Positions 1 through 8,823 of a DNA stretch of 64,000 bases are shown piece by piece. The DNA comes from Methanoculleus methanifontis (GTDB taxonomy: Archaea > Halobacteriota > Methanomicrobia > Methanomicrobiales > Methanoculleaceae): positions 1 through 64,000 of the forward strand of contig NZ_VCYI01000004.1 of NCBI RefSeq assembly GCF_030464365.1, written 5' to 3'. The translations under genes were made by a program, and so were the position numbers. The notes below the pieces were generated by a model. It was given only the letters and a program-made list of their open reading frames with translations. It was not told the origin of the DNA and did no database searches. Positions within the stretch are counted from its first letter, which is position 1. Each line of letters starts with the position of its first letter.

Positions 1-2
1 AT

Positions 3-668
3 CTCTTCGTGGATGCTTCCTACTACAAAATCCGGGACGGAGCACGGTACGTCACCAAGGCGGTCCTGGTGGTCGCCGGAGTGCGCGAGGATGGTTACCG
101 GGAGATCTTGGGCGCGAGAGTCACCGATTGTGAGAATGAAGAATTCTGGTCAGGAATGTTCGAGGAGCTCAACGAACGGGGACTCACCGGGGTTCAACTG
201 GTCGTCTCGGATGGGCATACCGGCATCCAGAAGGCGGCTGAAGCCGCCTTCCTCGGTGCATCCTGGCAGATGTGTCAGGTTCATTGTACCCGAGCCGTCT
301 TGAGGAATATTCCTCGGAAACATCAGAAGGAGGTTGTAGAGGGGCTGAAGGAGGCCTATGGAAGTGAACAAAGGCTTCAAGATCTCGCCGATGACCTGAA
401 TGCCAGGGGGTACCGGAAAGCAGCCAATACCATCGAACGGTTCCTCCCGGGGTTGATGAGTTACACGGCATTCCCAAAACAGCACGGGAAACGGATCCGA
501 ACCACAAACCTGATGGAACGGGTCAATAAGGAGCTAAAACGAAGGACCAAGGTCGTAGGAGCGTTCCCAAATGAGGAAGCCCTTCTCCGGCTGGTCGGAT
601 CTATCCTGATGGACATCAACGAGGAGTGGGTCACCGGCAGAAGGTATTTGACCATGGAGAAGGAATGA
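3..668 (+). CDS. IS256-family transposase, C-terminal part (runs off the window start)
   Basis: The frame enters from outside the window; about 221 residues are visible of a protein usually near 400. It is a DDE (RNase H-fold) transposase of the IS256/MutA type. The first catalytic Asp is in the opening LFVDASYYK motif, the second in VVSDGHTGI, and the Glu in NLMERVNKELKRR, followed by the family's typical basic helix. QMCQVHCTRAVLRNIPRK is another family hallmark. The visible part is intact, so the element may be complete if its left half lies upstream. The first in-window start-like codon (GTG at 9) is internal and is not the true start. Confidence 0.9.
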   Translation, partial: LFVDASYYKIRDGARYVTKAVLVVAGVREDGYREILGARVTDCENEEFWSGMFEELNERGLTGVQLVVSDGHTGIQKAAEAAFLGASWQMCQVHCTRAVLRNIPRKHQKEVVEGLKEAYGSEQRLQDLADDLNARGYRKAANTIERFLPGLMSYTAFPKQHGKRIRTTNLMERVNKELKRRTKVVGAFPNEEALLRLVGSILMDINEEWVTGRRYLTMEKE

Positions 669-691
669 TCAGGCAAGGAGACGGGGCTCAG

Positions 692-721
692 GCAAATTAC
701 AGAAGATCTGAGACGTTACCA
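692..721. repeat. Probable right terminal inverted repeat of the IS256 element
   Basis: About 25 bases past the transposase stop is a stretch containing AAATTACAGAAG and ending GAGACGTTACC. Its layout (a TTTACA-like core about 20 bases from a terminal TACC) resembles IS256-family ends. The left end is outside the window, so the inverted repeat cannot be checked. The target duplication should follow directly after. Confidence 0.4.
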
Positions 722-907
722 ATAAAGCCCTTCCGCTTCGAAAGGAATGCAGAATTAAGACGATTTCGCCAAGGCTAAGGAGGTCCAAATCTTGGAAAAT
801 GTGGGGCGAGCTTTGTTTGAGAGGAGACATTCCCGGACAATCTCCCATAACAAAATCTGACTTCTCCGGTTAAATAATAATATCGTGCCAAAATAGAATT
901 TGCGGAA

Positions 908-965
908 TGCAAGGGACACGATTCCAACCCACGGACCCCTGCGGGAGCGGATCGTAACCAGGCCC
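908..965 (-). pseudogene. Decayed tRNA-Leu-like fragment
   Basis: On the minus strand this stretch closely resembles the 3' half of the intact tRNA-Leu at 3589-3673: the variable arm, most of the T arm (GTGGGTTGGAAT against GTGGGTTCGAAT) and a near match to the acceptor end. The T stem no longer pairs (GTGGG against CGTGT), the anticodon stem is mismatched and no intact 5' half follows, so it cannot fold as a tRNA. It lies about 185 bases beyond the IS256 end. The rest of 669-1006, between transposase and kinase, shows no gene. Confidence 0.55.
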
Positions 966-1006
966 TCTCGGCAAGCAAAACACCTGCGAATGTGCTTCCG
1001 AAAACA

Positions 1007-3214
1007 TCAGTCACTCTCCGGCGCCGTTGCAACCGTGAACCGGAACGCCGCCCCTTCCTCCGGCCGGCCCGGCACCCGATCGTCGACCCAGACCATTCCA
1101 CCGTAGCGCTCGACCAGGATCCGCACGAGGTACAGCCCGAGCCCTTCGCCGACGCCCCGGCGTTTCTGCTCGTATCGGTGAAAGATCTCCTGCTTTTCTG
1201 TGTCAGGGACACCCGGCCCGGTATCCTCGACAGAGACCAGCACCCTGCCGTCCAGTTCTTCCACCCGGATGACGATCTCGACATCCGGACCGCCGTGCTT
1301 GACGGCATTGCCGACGAGATTATCCATGACCACCGGGAACAGATCGTCGCCCCATACCCGGGAACTCGCTCCGTCGTAGAGAATGGTGCTGCTCGGGGAG
1401 CTCCGGATCACTCCCCTGATCGCCGCATCCAGACCCACCGGCCGGAGTTCGGAGGTCGTCCGATGAATCCGGCGGATGGTGGAGACGGTCCTCAGGATCT
1501 CGATGCTCTTCTGGACGCTACGCTGGAGTTTTTTCACGTATCCGATCTCTTCCTCCTTCCCCTGCAATGCCTCAATCAGAATGTCGGCATAGAGATTCGA
1601 GACATTCTCGGTGTTGCCGATGTCGTGGGTCAGGATGTCGAGATACAGGTTCGCCTCCCGGTTTGCTATCTTCAGGTCGCGGTGGAGCCTGGCGAGCTCG
1701 GCGGTATGCCGCTTGAGCGCCTCTTCCTCCCTCTTGCGCTCGGTGATATCCTGGTTTATTCCAAGTTGACGAACAGCCTTTCGTTCCGGTCCCTCGCCCT
1801 CGAAGTACATCTTCCCTGCCGTCCGGTTCCACACCATACCGCCATCCGGGCGGATAATGCGAAACTCGGTCTCGTAGGTACCGTCTGTGGCCGGATCGAA
1901 GGCCCGGGCAAGCACAGCCTCAACCCGCGCCCGATCGTCGGGATGAATTAACCCGATGAACCCTTCGTATCCAGGCCCCCCCCTTCCGGAGACGCCAAAT
2001 ATCCGTTTCGATTGTTCGTCCCAGTTGGCCTTCCGGGTCCTGAGGTCGAAGTCGAACGTCCCGAATTGGGCGGCTTCGAGCGCGAGAGACAGACGTTCCT
2101 CACTCTCGCGCAATATCTCGGCCGCACGCGTTCGTTCCATGAGCGAAGCGGTGTGCGATGCCGCCAGATCGATCAACCGCAGATCATGCTCCGTGAAGTG
2201 ATGCGGCTGACGGAAGTGCGTTGAGATCATGCCGAAGAGTTCACCGTTGGCGAGCAGCGGCGTACTTTGAGCCGCCCGGTAGCCGAGTTTGGCAGCGGGC
2301 GTGCGATGGGCGGCCGCAGCAGGATCGCTCAGAGTGTCCTCAACGATAATGCGTTGCCGCGTCTTCAGCGCACGGCCGCATGTCGAGGGGTAATCCGGAG
2401 CGATGACTGCCGGCAGGGACGCGATCGCGGCCTCATCGAGGGCTCGGGTCGCCATAAATTTCAAACCGCCGGTAACAGGGTCGTAGACCTGAAGGGTTCC
2501 CATCTCCGCGCCGACCAGATCGATCAGCTCATCCAGCGCTTCCTGCGCCACGGTTTCGATATCCGACATCGCGAGCAGACGGGTGCTGAAGGTGTGGAGT
2601 TTGGTCAGCGTTTCTACCTCGAGCGCCAGTTGCCCTTCGCTGCGATGCAATGCATCCTCGGCTTGCTTTTGCCCGGTGATCTCCCGGGCGACTATATTGA
2701 TAGCCACGACTTCCCCCCGGTCATTCTTGAGCGGCGACCAGGTCTCTTTCCAGTACCGCACCGCACCGGGCCGTGCCGGGGTCTCCCCCTGAATCTCCGT
2801 ATTGAGCACGGCTTCACCCGTCTTTACAACCTTTCGCGTGAGTTCCTCTGCCGCATCCGCAAGGTCCGGCAAGATCTCCCGGACTCTCTTACCGATGTGC
2901 TCTCCGATGGAATATCCATTCATCTCCGCAAAAATTCTGTTGATACGAAGGTACCGGGTATCAGTGTCAATAAGGCATAGTCCGATTGGGGCCAATGCGT
3001 AGATCAGATCGAGCTCCTGCTTGCCATTCAGAAATGCCTCGTTTTCAACGCGTTTCAGCCTCTCATTTTCACGCCGAAGCGCATCGATTTCTGTTTGGAA
3101 CTCCTGCAACCGCTCTCGAACACACTGTTCGACCTCTCCGGAGATTTCCGGCGCCGTTTTGCCCAGTCCGGCGGGATAGGAACATTCGGGTATGTTTTCT
3201 GAGGGAGACGGCAT
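1007..3214 (-). CDS. Soluble PAS-GAF-PAS sensor histidine kinase
   Basis: A 735-residue cytoplasmic sensor kinase without membrane segments. In order: a short coiled coil (about 28-60), PAS (about 65-185), GAF (about 205-360), a second PAS ending in the PAC-like QDITERKREEEAL (about 370-500), a dimerisation helix with LTHDIGN (His 530 as phospho-acceptor), and a HATPase domain with N box DNLVGNAVKHG, G1 DTGPGVP and G2 GEGLGLYL. The HDIGN form is common in methanogen kinases. No receiver domain or adjacent response regulator is present, so its partner is not in view; signal and output are unknown. The gene stands alone, facing the IS element. Confidence 0.9.
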   Translation of the reverse strand: MPSPSENIPECSYPAGLGKTAPEISGEVEQCVRERLQEFQTEIDALRRENERLKRVENEAFLNGKQELDLIYALAPIGLCLIDTDTRYLRINRIFAEMNGYSIGEHIGKRVREILPDLADAAEELTRKVVKTGEAVLNTEIQGETPARPGAVRYWKETWSPLKNDRGEVVAINIVAREITGQKQAEDALHRSEGQLALEVETLTKLHTFSTRLLAMSDIETVAQEALDELIDLVGAEMGTLQVYDPVTGGLKFMATRALDEAAIASLPAVIAPDYPSTCGRALKTRQRIIVEDTLSDPAAAAHRTPAAKLGYRAAQSTPLLANGELFGMISTHFRQPHHFTEHDLRLIDLAASHTASLMERTRAAEILRESEERLSLALEAAQFGTFDFDLRTRKANWDEQSKRIFGVSGRGGPGYEGFIGLIHPDDRARVEAVLARAFDPATDGTYETEFRIIRPDGGMVWNRTAGKMYFEGEGPERKAVRQLGINQDITERKREEEALKRHTAELARLHRDLKIANREANLYLDILTHDIGNTENVSNLYADILIEALQGKEEEIGYVKKLQRSVQKSIEILRTVSTIRRIHRTTSELRPVGLDAAIRGVIRSSPSSTILYDGASSRVWGDDLFPVVMDNLVGNAVKHGGPDVEIVIRVEELDGRVLVSVEDTGPGVPDTEKQEIFHRYEQKRRGVGEGLGLYLVRILVERYGGMVWVDDRVPGRPEEGAAFRFTVATAPESD

Positions 3215-3588
3215 CTGAATCAGAGGTTCCTTTTAAATGATAAGAGGGTATTTTCCCCGGGAGATAATAACAATAGCCTTTACAGTAGCGACTTTGCCGA
3301 TCAGAATCATTTTATGACCACCGGGAGTTTTCCCGGATTGTAATGCGAGGAACCCGGCATAAAGGGCATAGTTGCATGAATCGTCTTAGACGCATACCGA
3401 CGATCGTAACGTGCGAGCATCAGGGTTCCGTCACCACACGCCCGATCTGCTCCGCGCGCCTGCGGGAGGCGGGGGCGTAAGAGATCTCAAGGGCAACCGT
3501 GCCCCCGGGCGATAAAACCCGCGTATTTGCAGAAGAAGCGCTCAATTGCAAAAAGGGCACTAATTATTCAAGAATAACCATGACAACA
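3215..3588. other. Intergenic stretch, no gene recognised
   Basis: The gap between the kinase start and the 3' end of tRNA-Leu holds no convincing reading frame. A/T-rich sequence just upstream of the kinase (about 3230-3300) probably holds its promoter, but no single TATA box stands out. A GC-rich patch near 3460-3510 can form weak hairpins. Confidence 0.4.
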
Positions 3589-3673
3589 TGCGAGGGGTGG
3601 GATTCGAACCCACGGACCCCTTCGGGACCGGATCTTAAGTCCGGCGCCGTTGGCCGGGCTTGGCTACCCTCGC
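3589..3673 (-). tRNA. tRNA-Leu(UAA)
   Basis: An 85-nucleotide tRNA with perfect 7-bp acceptor pairing (GCGAGGG with CCCTCGC), discriminator A, T arm GTGGG-TTCGAAT-CCCAC, a long class II variable arm closed around TCCCGAAGGGG, and anticodon loop CTTAAGA giving anticodon UAA. The long variable arm and the anticodon both indicate leucine. No intron is present and CCA is not encoded. A TTAATA promoter-like motif lies upstream on the minus strand near 3705-3712. Confidence 0.95.
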
Positions 3674-3792
3674 TCGAAGAGAACCAGTACCTATTGTCGA
3701 CCGCAGGTATTAAGTCCGACGCCCGGGGGAGCCTTCGAAAAAAACCGAGTCCGGCAACCCCTTCCCGCCGCAACCCCCGGATGTTCGGCCGC

Positions 3793-4209
3793 CTACCCCG
3801 CACGTGTCCTGATAAGCCCGATCCCGAGTACCAGGAGCCCCACGGCGAGGAGCACCGCTCCGGCATACACGAGGTAGATCAACGCGTTCGGCTCCGTCGC
3901 CCCCGGATCGAGGACGGAGAGGAAGAAGCCAAGCGGCAGCAGGATCGCGGAGAACGGGATCGCCTCCCGCGCGACCCGTTTCCACCCGTCCGAAAGGTTC
4001 GCCTCGTCAACGTACCGGAGCGCCACGAGCGCGAGCACGAGGACGACGCCCGCGTGCCCGTGCCCGGCCCGCCAGAGGGCCTCCCGCAGGGGGTTTTCCA
4101 TATAGGCGGGATCGCTCGTCAGCAGCGAGAGGATGCTGACGCCGCCGTATATGACGGCCGGCAGGACGACCAGGAGCATGCCGGCCGTTCGACGTGACTC
4201 TGGTTCCAT
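3793..4209 (-). CDS. Small membrane protein of unknown function
   Basis: 138 residues with four likely membrane helices (about 10-30, 52-70, 83-103 and 110-132) and short charged loops. I do not recognise the family. The ATG at 4209 gives a short basic N-terminus directly before the first helix. It is a single gene convergent with nothing nearby; the next gene upstream is the broken cupin on the other strand. Confidence 0.6.
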   Translation of the reverse strand: MEPESRRTAGMLLVVLPAVIYGGVSILSLLTSDPAYMENPLREALWRAGHGHAGVVLVLALVALRYVDEANLSDGWKRVAREAIPFSAILLPLGFFLSVLDPGATEPNALIYLVYAGAVLLAVGLLVLGIGLIRTRAG

Positions 4210-4390
4210 GGCAACCCTTCACGAACGCTGCACTATTTCAAGGCAGCTGCCGGAACTCCCCGGCCAGCGTCTGTCCTGCATCGGCCGCCCGGGTTTGCAC
4301 GCAGGTGTCAAAAGGTATTTGAGGCCGGGGCCGAACCTGCGCACGATATCGTTATGCGTTCAGAGATATCCCGAAATAACAGAGGGCAGA

Positions 4391-4824
4391 ATGGAAACAG
4401 ATCGTAAATCGCAGAATAGCGGCGCGGACAGTCCCGAAGTCCCCTACTGGCACGTCTGGACCGACGAGAACGGCGTGAGCCGGCAGGACCGCTGCCGGAT
4501 GAGCGACTTCGAATTCGCAAGCGTATCGAGCGGTGCCGCGTCGTCGTCGTCCTGCCCGCGGGCTGGGTGGGCGAGTGGCGCGAGTTCCCGGAGCCGCAGT
4601 GGATCGTGCCGCTCTCGGGCCGCTGGTTCGTCGAGACCATGGACGGCACCCGCGTGGAGATGGAGGCAGGCGACCTCTCGTTCGGGAACGACCAGAACAC
4701 CCAGCCCGACGAGCGGGGGCAGAGGGGCCACCGTTCGGGGACGGTGGGTGACGAGCCCGCGGTGCTGATGCTCGTCCAGGTGGAGCGCGGGCCCGACCCC
4801 GGCCGGCCGTGCCTGGAGGGATAG
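4391..4824 (+). pseudogene. Cupin-domain protein gene broken by a frameshift
   Basis: The first part reads METDRKSQNSG...YWHVWTDENGVSRQDRCRMSDFEFASVSSG from ATG 4391. The second part reads VVVVLPAGWVGEWREFPEPQ...LSGRWFVETMDGTRVEMEAGDLSFGNDQNTQP...GDEPAVLMLVQVERG from about 4540 in another frame. Joined, they form one cupin beta-barrel of about 145 residues (the conserved order of LPAGWVGEWREFPEPQWIV, GRWFVETMDG and MEAGDLSFGND). The frames meet between about 4530 and 4542, in a CG/TCG-rich run, where one base has been gained or lost. The function of the intact form is unknown; this could also be an assembly error. Confidence 0.6.
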
Positions 4825-5153
4825 CAAGACCTGATCGTGGAGGCATAGACCCAACTCCTGAACTCCGCGGCTCGAAGCCTACGGCTTCTCAAACTCCTTC
4901 CCCAAAGGGAAGTCGTTCTTCGCGTAAGTTAGTAGGTGCAGATAGCAATATAATCTCACGCGAAGCCGCGAAGGACGCGAAGATCGGCTTATCCGAGAGG
5001 GGACCGCCCTTCGCGGCTTCGCGCTCTTCGCGTGAGATGACGATTTATGAGCGATGGTACGGCCTCATGCGAAGTGCGACGGACGGAACGTCCGGGGCAT
5101 GAGCACCGTTAAGTACGAAGACACGAAGGGAATGCGAATCCGGGGAGAAACCG
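4825..5153 (+). repeat. Intergenic palindromic repeats (two families)
   Basis: This 329-base gap has no gene. Its first part (4858-4912) carries short hairpins such as GAAGCCTACGGCTTC and TTCCCCAAAGGGAA, the varied-arm type also seen at 34273, 45962, 52209 and 58425. Its second part (about 4955-5036) is a long interrupted palindrome with TCTCACGCGAAGCCGCGAAG on one side and CTTCGCGGCTTCGCG...CTTCGCGTGAGA on the other, related to 56755-56830. Confidence 0.7.
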
Positions 5154-5777
5154 ATGACCAGAACACTCCTTGCGGCGCTCTCGCTCGCGGTTGCAGGCGC
5201 CTGCTTCTTCGCGTACCCTGCGATCCGGCCGTACACCGATGAAGCGTCCCTCGCCGGCGCCGGGGCATTCGCCTCCCCCGCATGGCTCCTCTCACACACG
5301 CTCGCCATGGTCGGGTTCATCCTGCTCGTGCTCGGGCTGCTCGGCCTCTATGGCCGTCTCCACGAAACTAAGGCCGAACCCCGGGCCATCGCGGCGCTCG
5401 TCCTGACCTGGGCCGGCGTCGGGCTGACCCTCCCCTATTACGGGGCCGAGACGTTCGCGCTCGCCGCCGTGGGCCGGGAGGCGATCGAGCAGAACAGCGT
5501 CGATCTCCTCCTCACGCTCACAGACGCGATCCGGTTCGGGGAAGGCGTCTGGCTCTTCGGTGCGGGCCTTCTCGCTCTTGCGGCCGGGGCCATCCTCTTC
5601 GCAGCCGCGATCTGGCGCTCGGGCATCCTCGCCCGGTGGAGCGGCATCCCTCTCGCGCTCGGCTTCGCGCTCTTCCTCCCGCAGTTCTTCACCCCACCGG
5701 CCGTCCGGATCGCCCACGGCCTGCTCGTCATGGTCGGGTGCTGGCTCGTGGCGTGGAGCATGATAAAACGCCGGTAG
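5154..5777 (+). CDS. Multi-pass membrane protein of unknown function
   Basis: 207 residues with about six membrane helices (near 5-25, 44-66, 78-98, 125-150, 157-175 and 180-202), alanine- and leucine-rich with few polar residues inside. The N-terminus MTRTLLAALSLAVAGACFFAYPA is the first helix rather than a cleaved signal. I do not recognise the family. It is a monocistronic gene, convergent with the aminotransferase gene only six bases downstream. Confidence 0.6.
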   Translation: MTRTLLAALSLAVAGACFFAYPAIRPYTDEASLAGAGAFASPAWLLSHTLAMVGFILLVLGLLGLYGRLHETKAEPRAIAALVLTWAGVGLTLPYYGAETFALAAVGREAIEQNSVDLLLTLTDAIRFGEGVWLFGAGLLALAAGAILFAAAIWRSGILARWSGIPLALGFALFLPQFFTPPAVRIAHGLLVMVGCWLVAWSMIKRR

Positions 5778-5783
5778 CCGCCC

Positions 5784-6962
5784 TCACGCCAGCCTCCTTA
5801 CCACCCTCGCCAGCCGGTGCATCCCCTCCGTAATCTCCTCCTCGCCCGCCGCCGAGAAGTTCAGCCGGATCGTGTCCTCCCCGCCGCCGCCGACGTAGAA
5901 CGGCACCCCGGGAAGGACCGCAACACCCTCTTTGACGGCCTCACGGAAGACCTCCATCGACGAGACGCCGTCCGGCAGGGCCGCGGTCATGAACATCCCG
6001 CCCTCGGGGCTGGTGTGGGTCGTGCCCGGCGGCATCAGGTCATCGAGGAGGTCGCACATCAGCCGGCAGTGCCTGCCGTAGACCGCCGAGACCCGGGCGA
6101 CGTGGGCGTCGAGATCATGGGTCGAGAGGTAGCGGTGGAGGATCACCTGGCAGAGGAAGTTCGAGTGCAGGTCGGCCGCCTGCTTCGCGACGTTGAACTG
6201 CCGGAGAACCGGCGCCGGCGCGTATATCCAGCCGATCCGCATCCCGGGTGCGACGATCTTCGAAAACGACCCCGAGATCACCGTCTGCTCCGGGAGGTGG
6301 CGCTTCACCGGCGGCCGCGGCTTCCCGTCGAAGAAGAGTTCCCCGAAAGCGTCGTCCTCGTAGAAGACCGTATCCGCCCCCTCGAGGACCTCCGCGACGG
6401 CCCGCCGCTTCCCTTCCGAGTAGGTTCTTCCCGAGGGGTTCTGCGAGTTCGGGATGCCGTAGAAGAACTTCGGTGCGTGACCGCGGATGAGCGACTCGAA
6501 CGCCGCGAGATCCGGCCCGTCCTCTTCCAGGGGAACCGAATAAAAATCCGGCTCGTAGAGGGAGAAAGCCTCGATCGCGCCGAGGTAGCCCGGTCGCTCC
6601 ATCCCGACGGCGTCGCCGGGATCGAGGAAGATCTTCGCGACCAGATCCAGGCACTGCTGGGAACCGTTCACGATCTGGATCTCCTCGGGCATCGCCGGGA
6701 GGCCGAGCCTTCTCCGGTAACGGTCGGCGATGAACTCACGGAGCGGCAGGTAGCCGTCCGTCGTCGTGTACTGCAGCGCCGTCCGCCCCTCTTCGGAAAA
6801 GACCTCGCGGGCCGCCTCCCGGATTCCCTCGACGTCGATGTATGCCGAGCCCGGCAGCCCTCCTGCAAACGATATCACCCCGGGGACTCCCGAGACCCGG
6901 AAGAGTTCTTCGAGGAACGACTCCGGAACCCGCCCCATCCGGGAAGAAAACCGGTACTCCAT
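5784..6962 (-). CDS. PLP-dependent class I/II aminotransferase
   Basis: 392 residues, fold type I, closest in appearance to the 2-aminoadipate/aromatic aminotransferases (LysN- or MocR-like catalytic domain) that lack the GntR DNA-binding domain. Visible motifs: the Schiff-base lysine in SGSFSKIVAPG (Lys 235), PNSQNPSGRTYS (Asn 175), VFYEDDAFGEL (Asp near 203), and the C-terminal IRLNFS with the carboxylate-binding Arg. ATG 6962 was chosen because family N-termini begin near MEYRFSSRM; the upstream extension is not family-like. No clear Shine-Dalgarno is seen. It is the last gene of the minus-strand run from 10943; the substrate cannot be told from sequence. Confidence 0.85.
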   Translation of the reverse strand: MEYRFSSRMGRVPESFLEELFRVSGVPGVISFAGGLPGSAYIDVEGIREAAREVFSEEGRTALQYTTTDGYLPLREFIADRYRRRLGLPAMPEEIQIVNGSQQCLDLVAKIFLDPGDAVGMERPGYLGAIEAFSLYEPDFYSVPLEEDGPDLAAFESLIRGHAPKFFYGIPNSQNPSGRTYSEGKRRAVAEVLEGADTVFYEDDAFGELFFDGKPRPPVKRHLPEQTVISGSFSKIVAPGMRIGWIYAPAPVLRQFNVAKQAADLHSNFLCQVILHRYLSTHDLDAHVARVSAVYGRHCRLMCDLLDDLMPPGTTHTSPEGGMFMTAALPDGVSSMEVFREAVKEGVAVLPGVPFYVGGGGEDTIRLNFSAAGEEEITEGMHRLARVVRRLA

Positions 6963-7003
6963 AACCAGTATTGAACGGCCCAAAAGAAAAGATGCCGGGT
7001 ATC

Positions 7004-8743
7004 CTACTGCAGCATGATGTAGGCGAAGACCGAGAGCAGGAATGCGAGCACCAGGATCATGAAACTCAGCGGGGCGATGAACGCGAGCATCGCGTTCACG
7101 GTGCTCGCGAGCTGCGAGACCCGCTGCGACCCGAAGACCGTGATCCCCTCGCACGAGGCAGTCGCCGCTCCCACACGGGCCCCCGAGAGGTCAGCGAGCG
7201 CTTCGTGGACTGCCTGCTCAATGTAGGGGACGAACTCCTCCGCCGGCACCGCGTAGCCGATCGGGTTCTTCCCGCTGATCGTGTTCACCGTATGCGTGTC
7301 GGTCGTCATGATCTCCGCCTCATCGACGTGGGCGAGGGCCACCGCCCGCAACTGCTCCCGGACACCCTGCGCCACGTTGTTCCCGTCGATCAGGACGTAG
7401 GCCGCCCGCTTCCCCTCGACCTCCGTCACCAGCGCCTGCACCCCGAGCGACCCGAACCCCTGCTCGCGGGTGAACGGAACCCGGACGTGGGAGACGCCGA
7501 TCGCGAGAGGTTCGAGGGGCAGGTCCCGCGCGACCTGGAATCCCTCGCGTGCGGCGGCGATGTACTCCGTCGCGATCCGCGTCGCCGGGAGAACCGGGGA
7601 GCCCACGCTGGTCATGCAGTTGTGGGCGTCCACAAAGGCGACCTCCGAGAGGGAACCACGCCCCTCCGCCATGATAGCCATCCCGATCGAGTAATCGAGA
7701 TCCTCCGTCCGCTCCGGCGACCGGGTGCTCACCATCAGGAGGGCGTCCCCGAACCGCTGACAGAGGATCGAGACCGAGCCCGATTCGACCCGGACAGGAC
7801 GGCTCGCGACTGCGGAGAAGGCGAGCCCCTCCCGGGACGCCTCCACGGCGCGGGCGATCTTTTCAATCTCGCTCTCCGAGACCAGGTTGAAGTCGTGGGT
7901 GGCGCAGCCGTGGGCGACCAGCGTCTCCTCGGGAAACGCATCGTGGAGTATCCGGGGAAGGTTACCGCCCCCCACGTCCCCCATCGGGCCGGGGTGGACG
8001 TTCGGGACGGTGAAGAGGACGTCTTTCCCGGACTCGCGGGAGAAGAAGAGTGAGACCTGGGGAACATAGACCTCCTCGCCGATCTCGCGGAAGAAATCCT
8101 CCATGTTCTTCGAGCCGTCGGTCAAATGAGCGATGAAGGTGTTGAGGAAATTGAGCCCGCTGATCTGGAACGCCCGTTTCAGCGGCCGCTCGATAAGCCA
8201 GATCAGGAAGACGAAGACCAGCCCGAAGACCGCCTGGAGGAGGAGGGCGTAGGGGACGAATCCGGGAGTGAAGAACCAGGCCCCGACCGCTATGGCGGCT
8301 GCGCTCTGGGTGAACGCGGGAAGAGCCATCCGGCTGATCCGGTAGTCGGCCACGGCTACGAGAACCAGTAGCCGGAGACCGAAGGTCAGGCCGAGCGCGA
8401 TCGCATAGAGCGTGGGAAAGAGCCCACGGCCAAAGAGGAGAACCGGCGAAAGGCTCAGGATCACCGTAAGGACCGTGCAGGCCAGGGCGAGGAGAGCCGA
8501 CCGGTTCCAGGTGATATGCCGGCCGAAGACCCCCACGAGCGGCACCGTCAGCAGGAAAGCGATCAGTGCCGGAACCGAAAACCCGAGGGTGCCGACCAGG
8601 AAGAACTCGGTCCCGGGCCGGTAGGTAGCTATGTCGATGACGAGCCCGAGCACCACGATGATCGCAAGCGACCGCGGCCAGGACGGGGCGGAGAAAATGT
8701 ACCGGGTGAGCCGCTCGACGCGCACGTCGGGGCCGGACTCCAT
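7004..8743 (-). CDS. DUF2070-type membrane protein with a large His/Asp-rich domain
   Basis: 579 residues. About seven helices fill residues 20-190, a soluble domain of about 330 residues follows, and two helices close the protein (ending VLAFLLSVFAYIMLQ). It matches the archaeal DUF2070 pattern. The soluble domain holds conserved-looking VPNVHPGPMGDVGGGNLP, HGCATHDFNL, VDAHNCM and TTDTHTVN, which look like metal-ligand or active-site clusters, so an enzymatic role is possible although none is established. Start ATG 8743 is preferred over TTG 8746. It lies 80 bases after the PfkB gene and 41 bases before the aminotransferase. Confidence 0.75.
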   Translation of the reverse strand: MESGPDVRVERLTRYIFSAPSWPRSLAIIVVLGLVIDIATYRPGTEFFLVGTLGFSVPALIAFLLTVPLVGVFGRHITWNRSALLALACTVLTVILSLSPVLLFGRGLFPTLYAIALGLTFGLRLLVLVAVADYRISRMALPAFTQSAAAIAVGAWFFTPGFVPYALLLQAVFGLVFVFLIWLIERPLKRAFQISGLNFLNTFIAHLTDGSKNMEDFFREIGEEVYVPQVSLFFSRESGKDVLFTVPNVHPGPMGDVGGGNLPRILHDAFPEETLVAHGCATHDFNLVSESEIEKIARAVEASREGLAFSAVASRPVRVESGSVSILCQRFGDALLMVSTRSPERTEDLDYSIGMAIMAEGRGSLSEVAFVDAHNCMTSVGSPVLPATRIATEYIAAAREGFQVARDLPLEPLAIGVSHVRVPFTREQGFGSLGVQALVTEVEGKRAAYVLIDGNNVAQGVREQLRAVALAHVDEAEIMTTDTHTVNTISGKNPIGYAVPAEEFVPYIEQAVHEALADLSGARVGAATASCEGITVFGSQRVSQLASTVNAMLAFIAPLSFMILVLAFLLSVFAYIMLQ

Positions 8744-8823
8744 CAAGCGCCTCCGGAAGATCTCGGGCCGGACCCGCCGGCCAGCACAACGATCCCGGCC
8801 ATCAGCGCTGTATTTCCCATAAT

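Noticed and set aside
908-965. A functional second tRNA-Leu
   Set aside because: Acceptor, T and anticodon stems do not pair and no 5' half follows.
3499-4197. Plus-strand frame across tRNA-Leu
   Set aside because: It reads through the tRNA and the antisense of a membrane protein gene.
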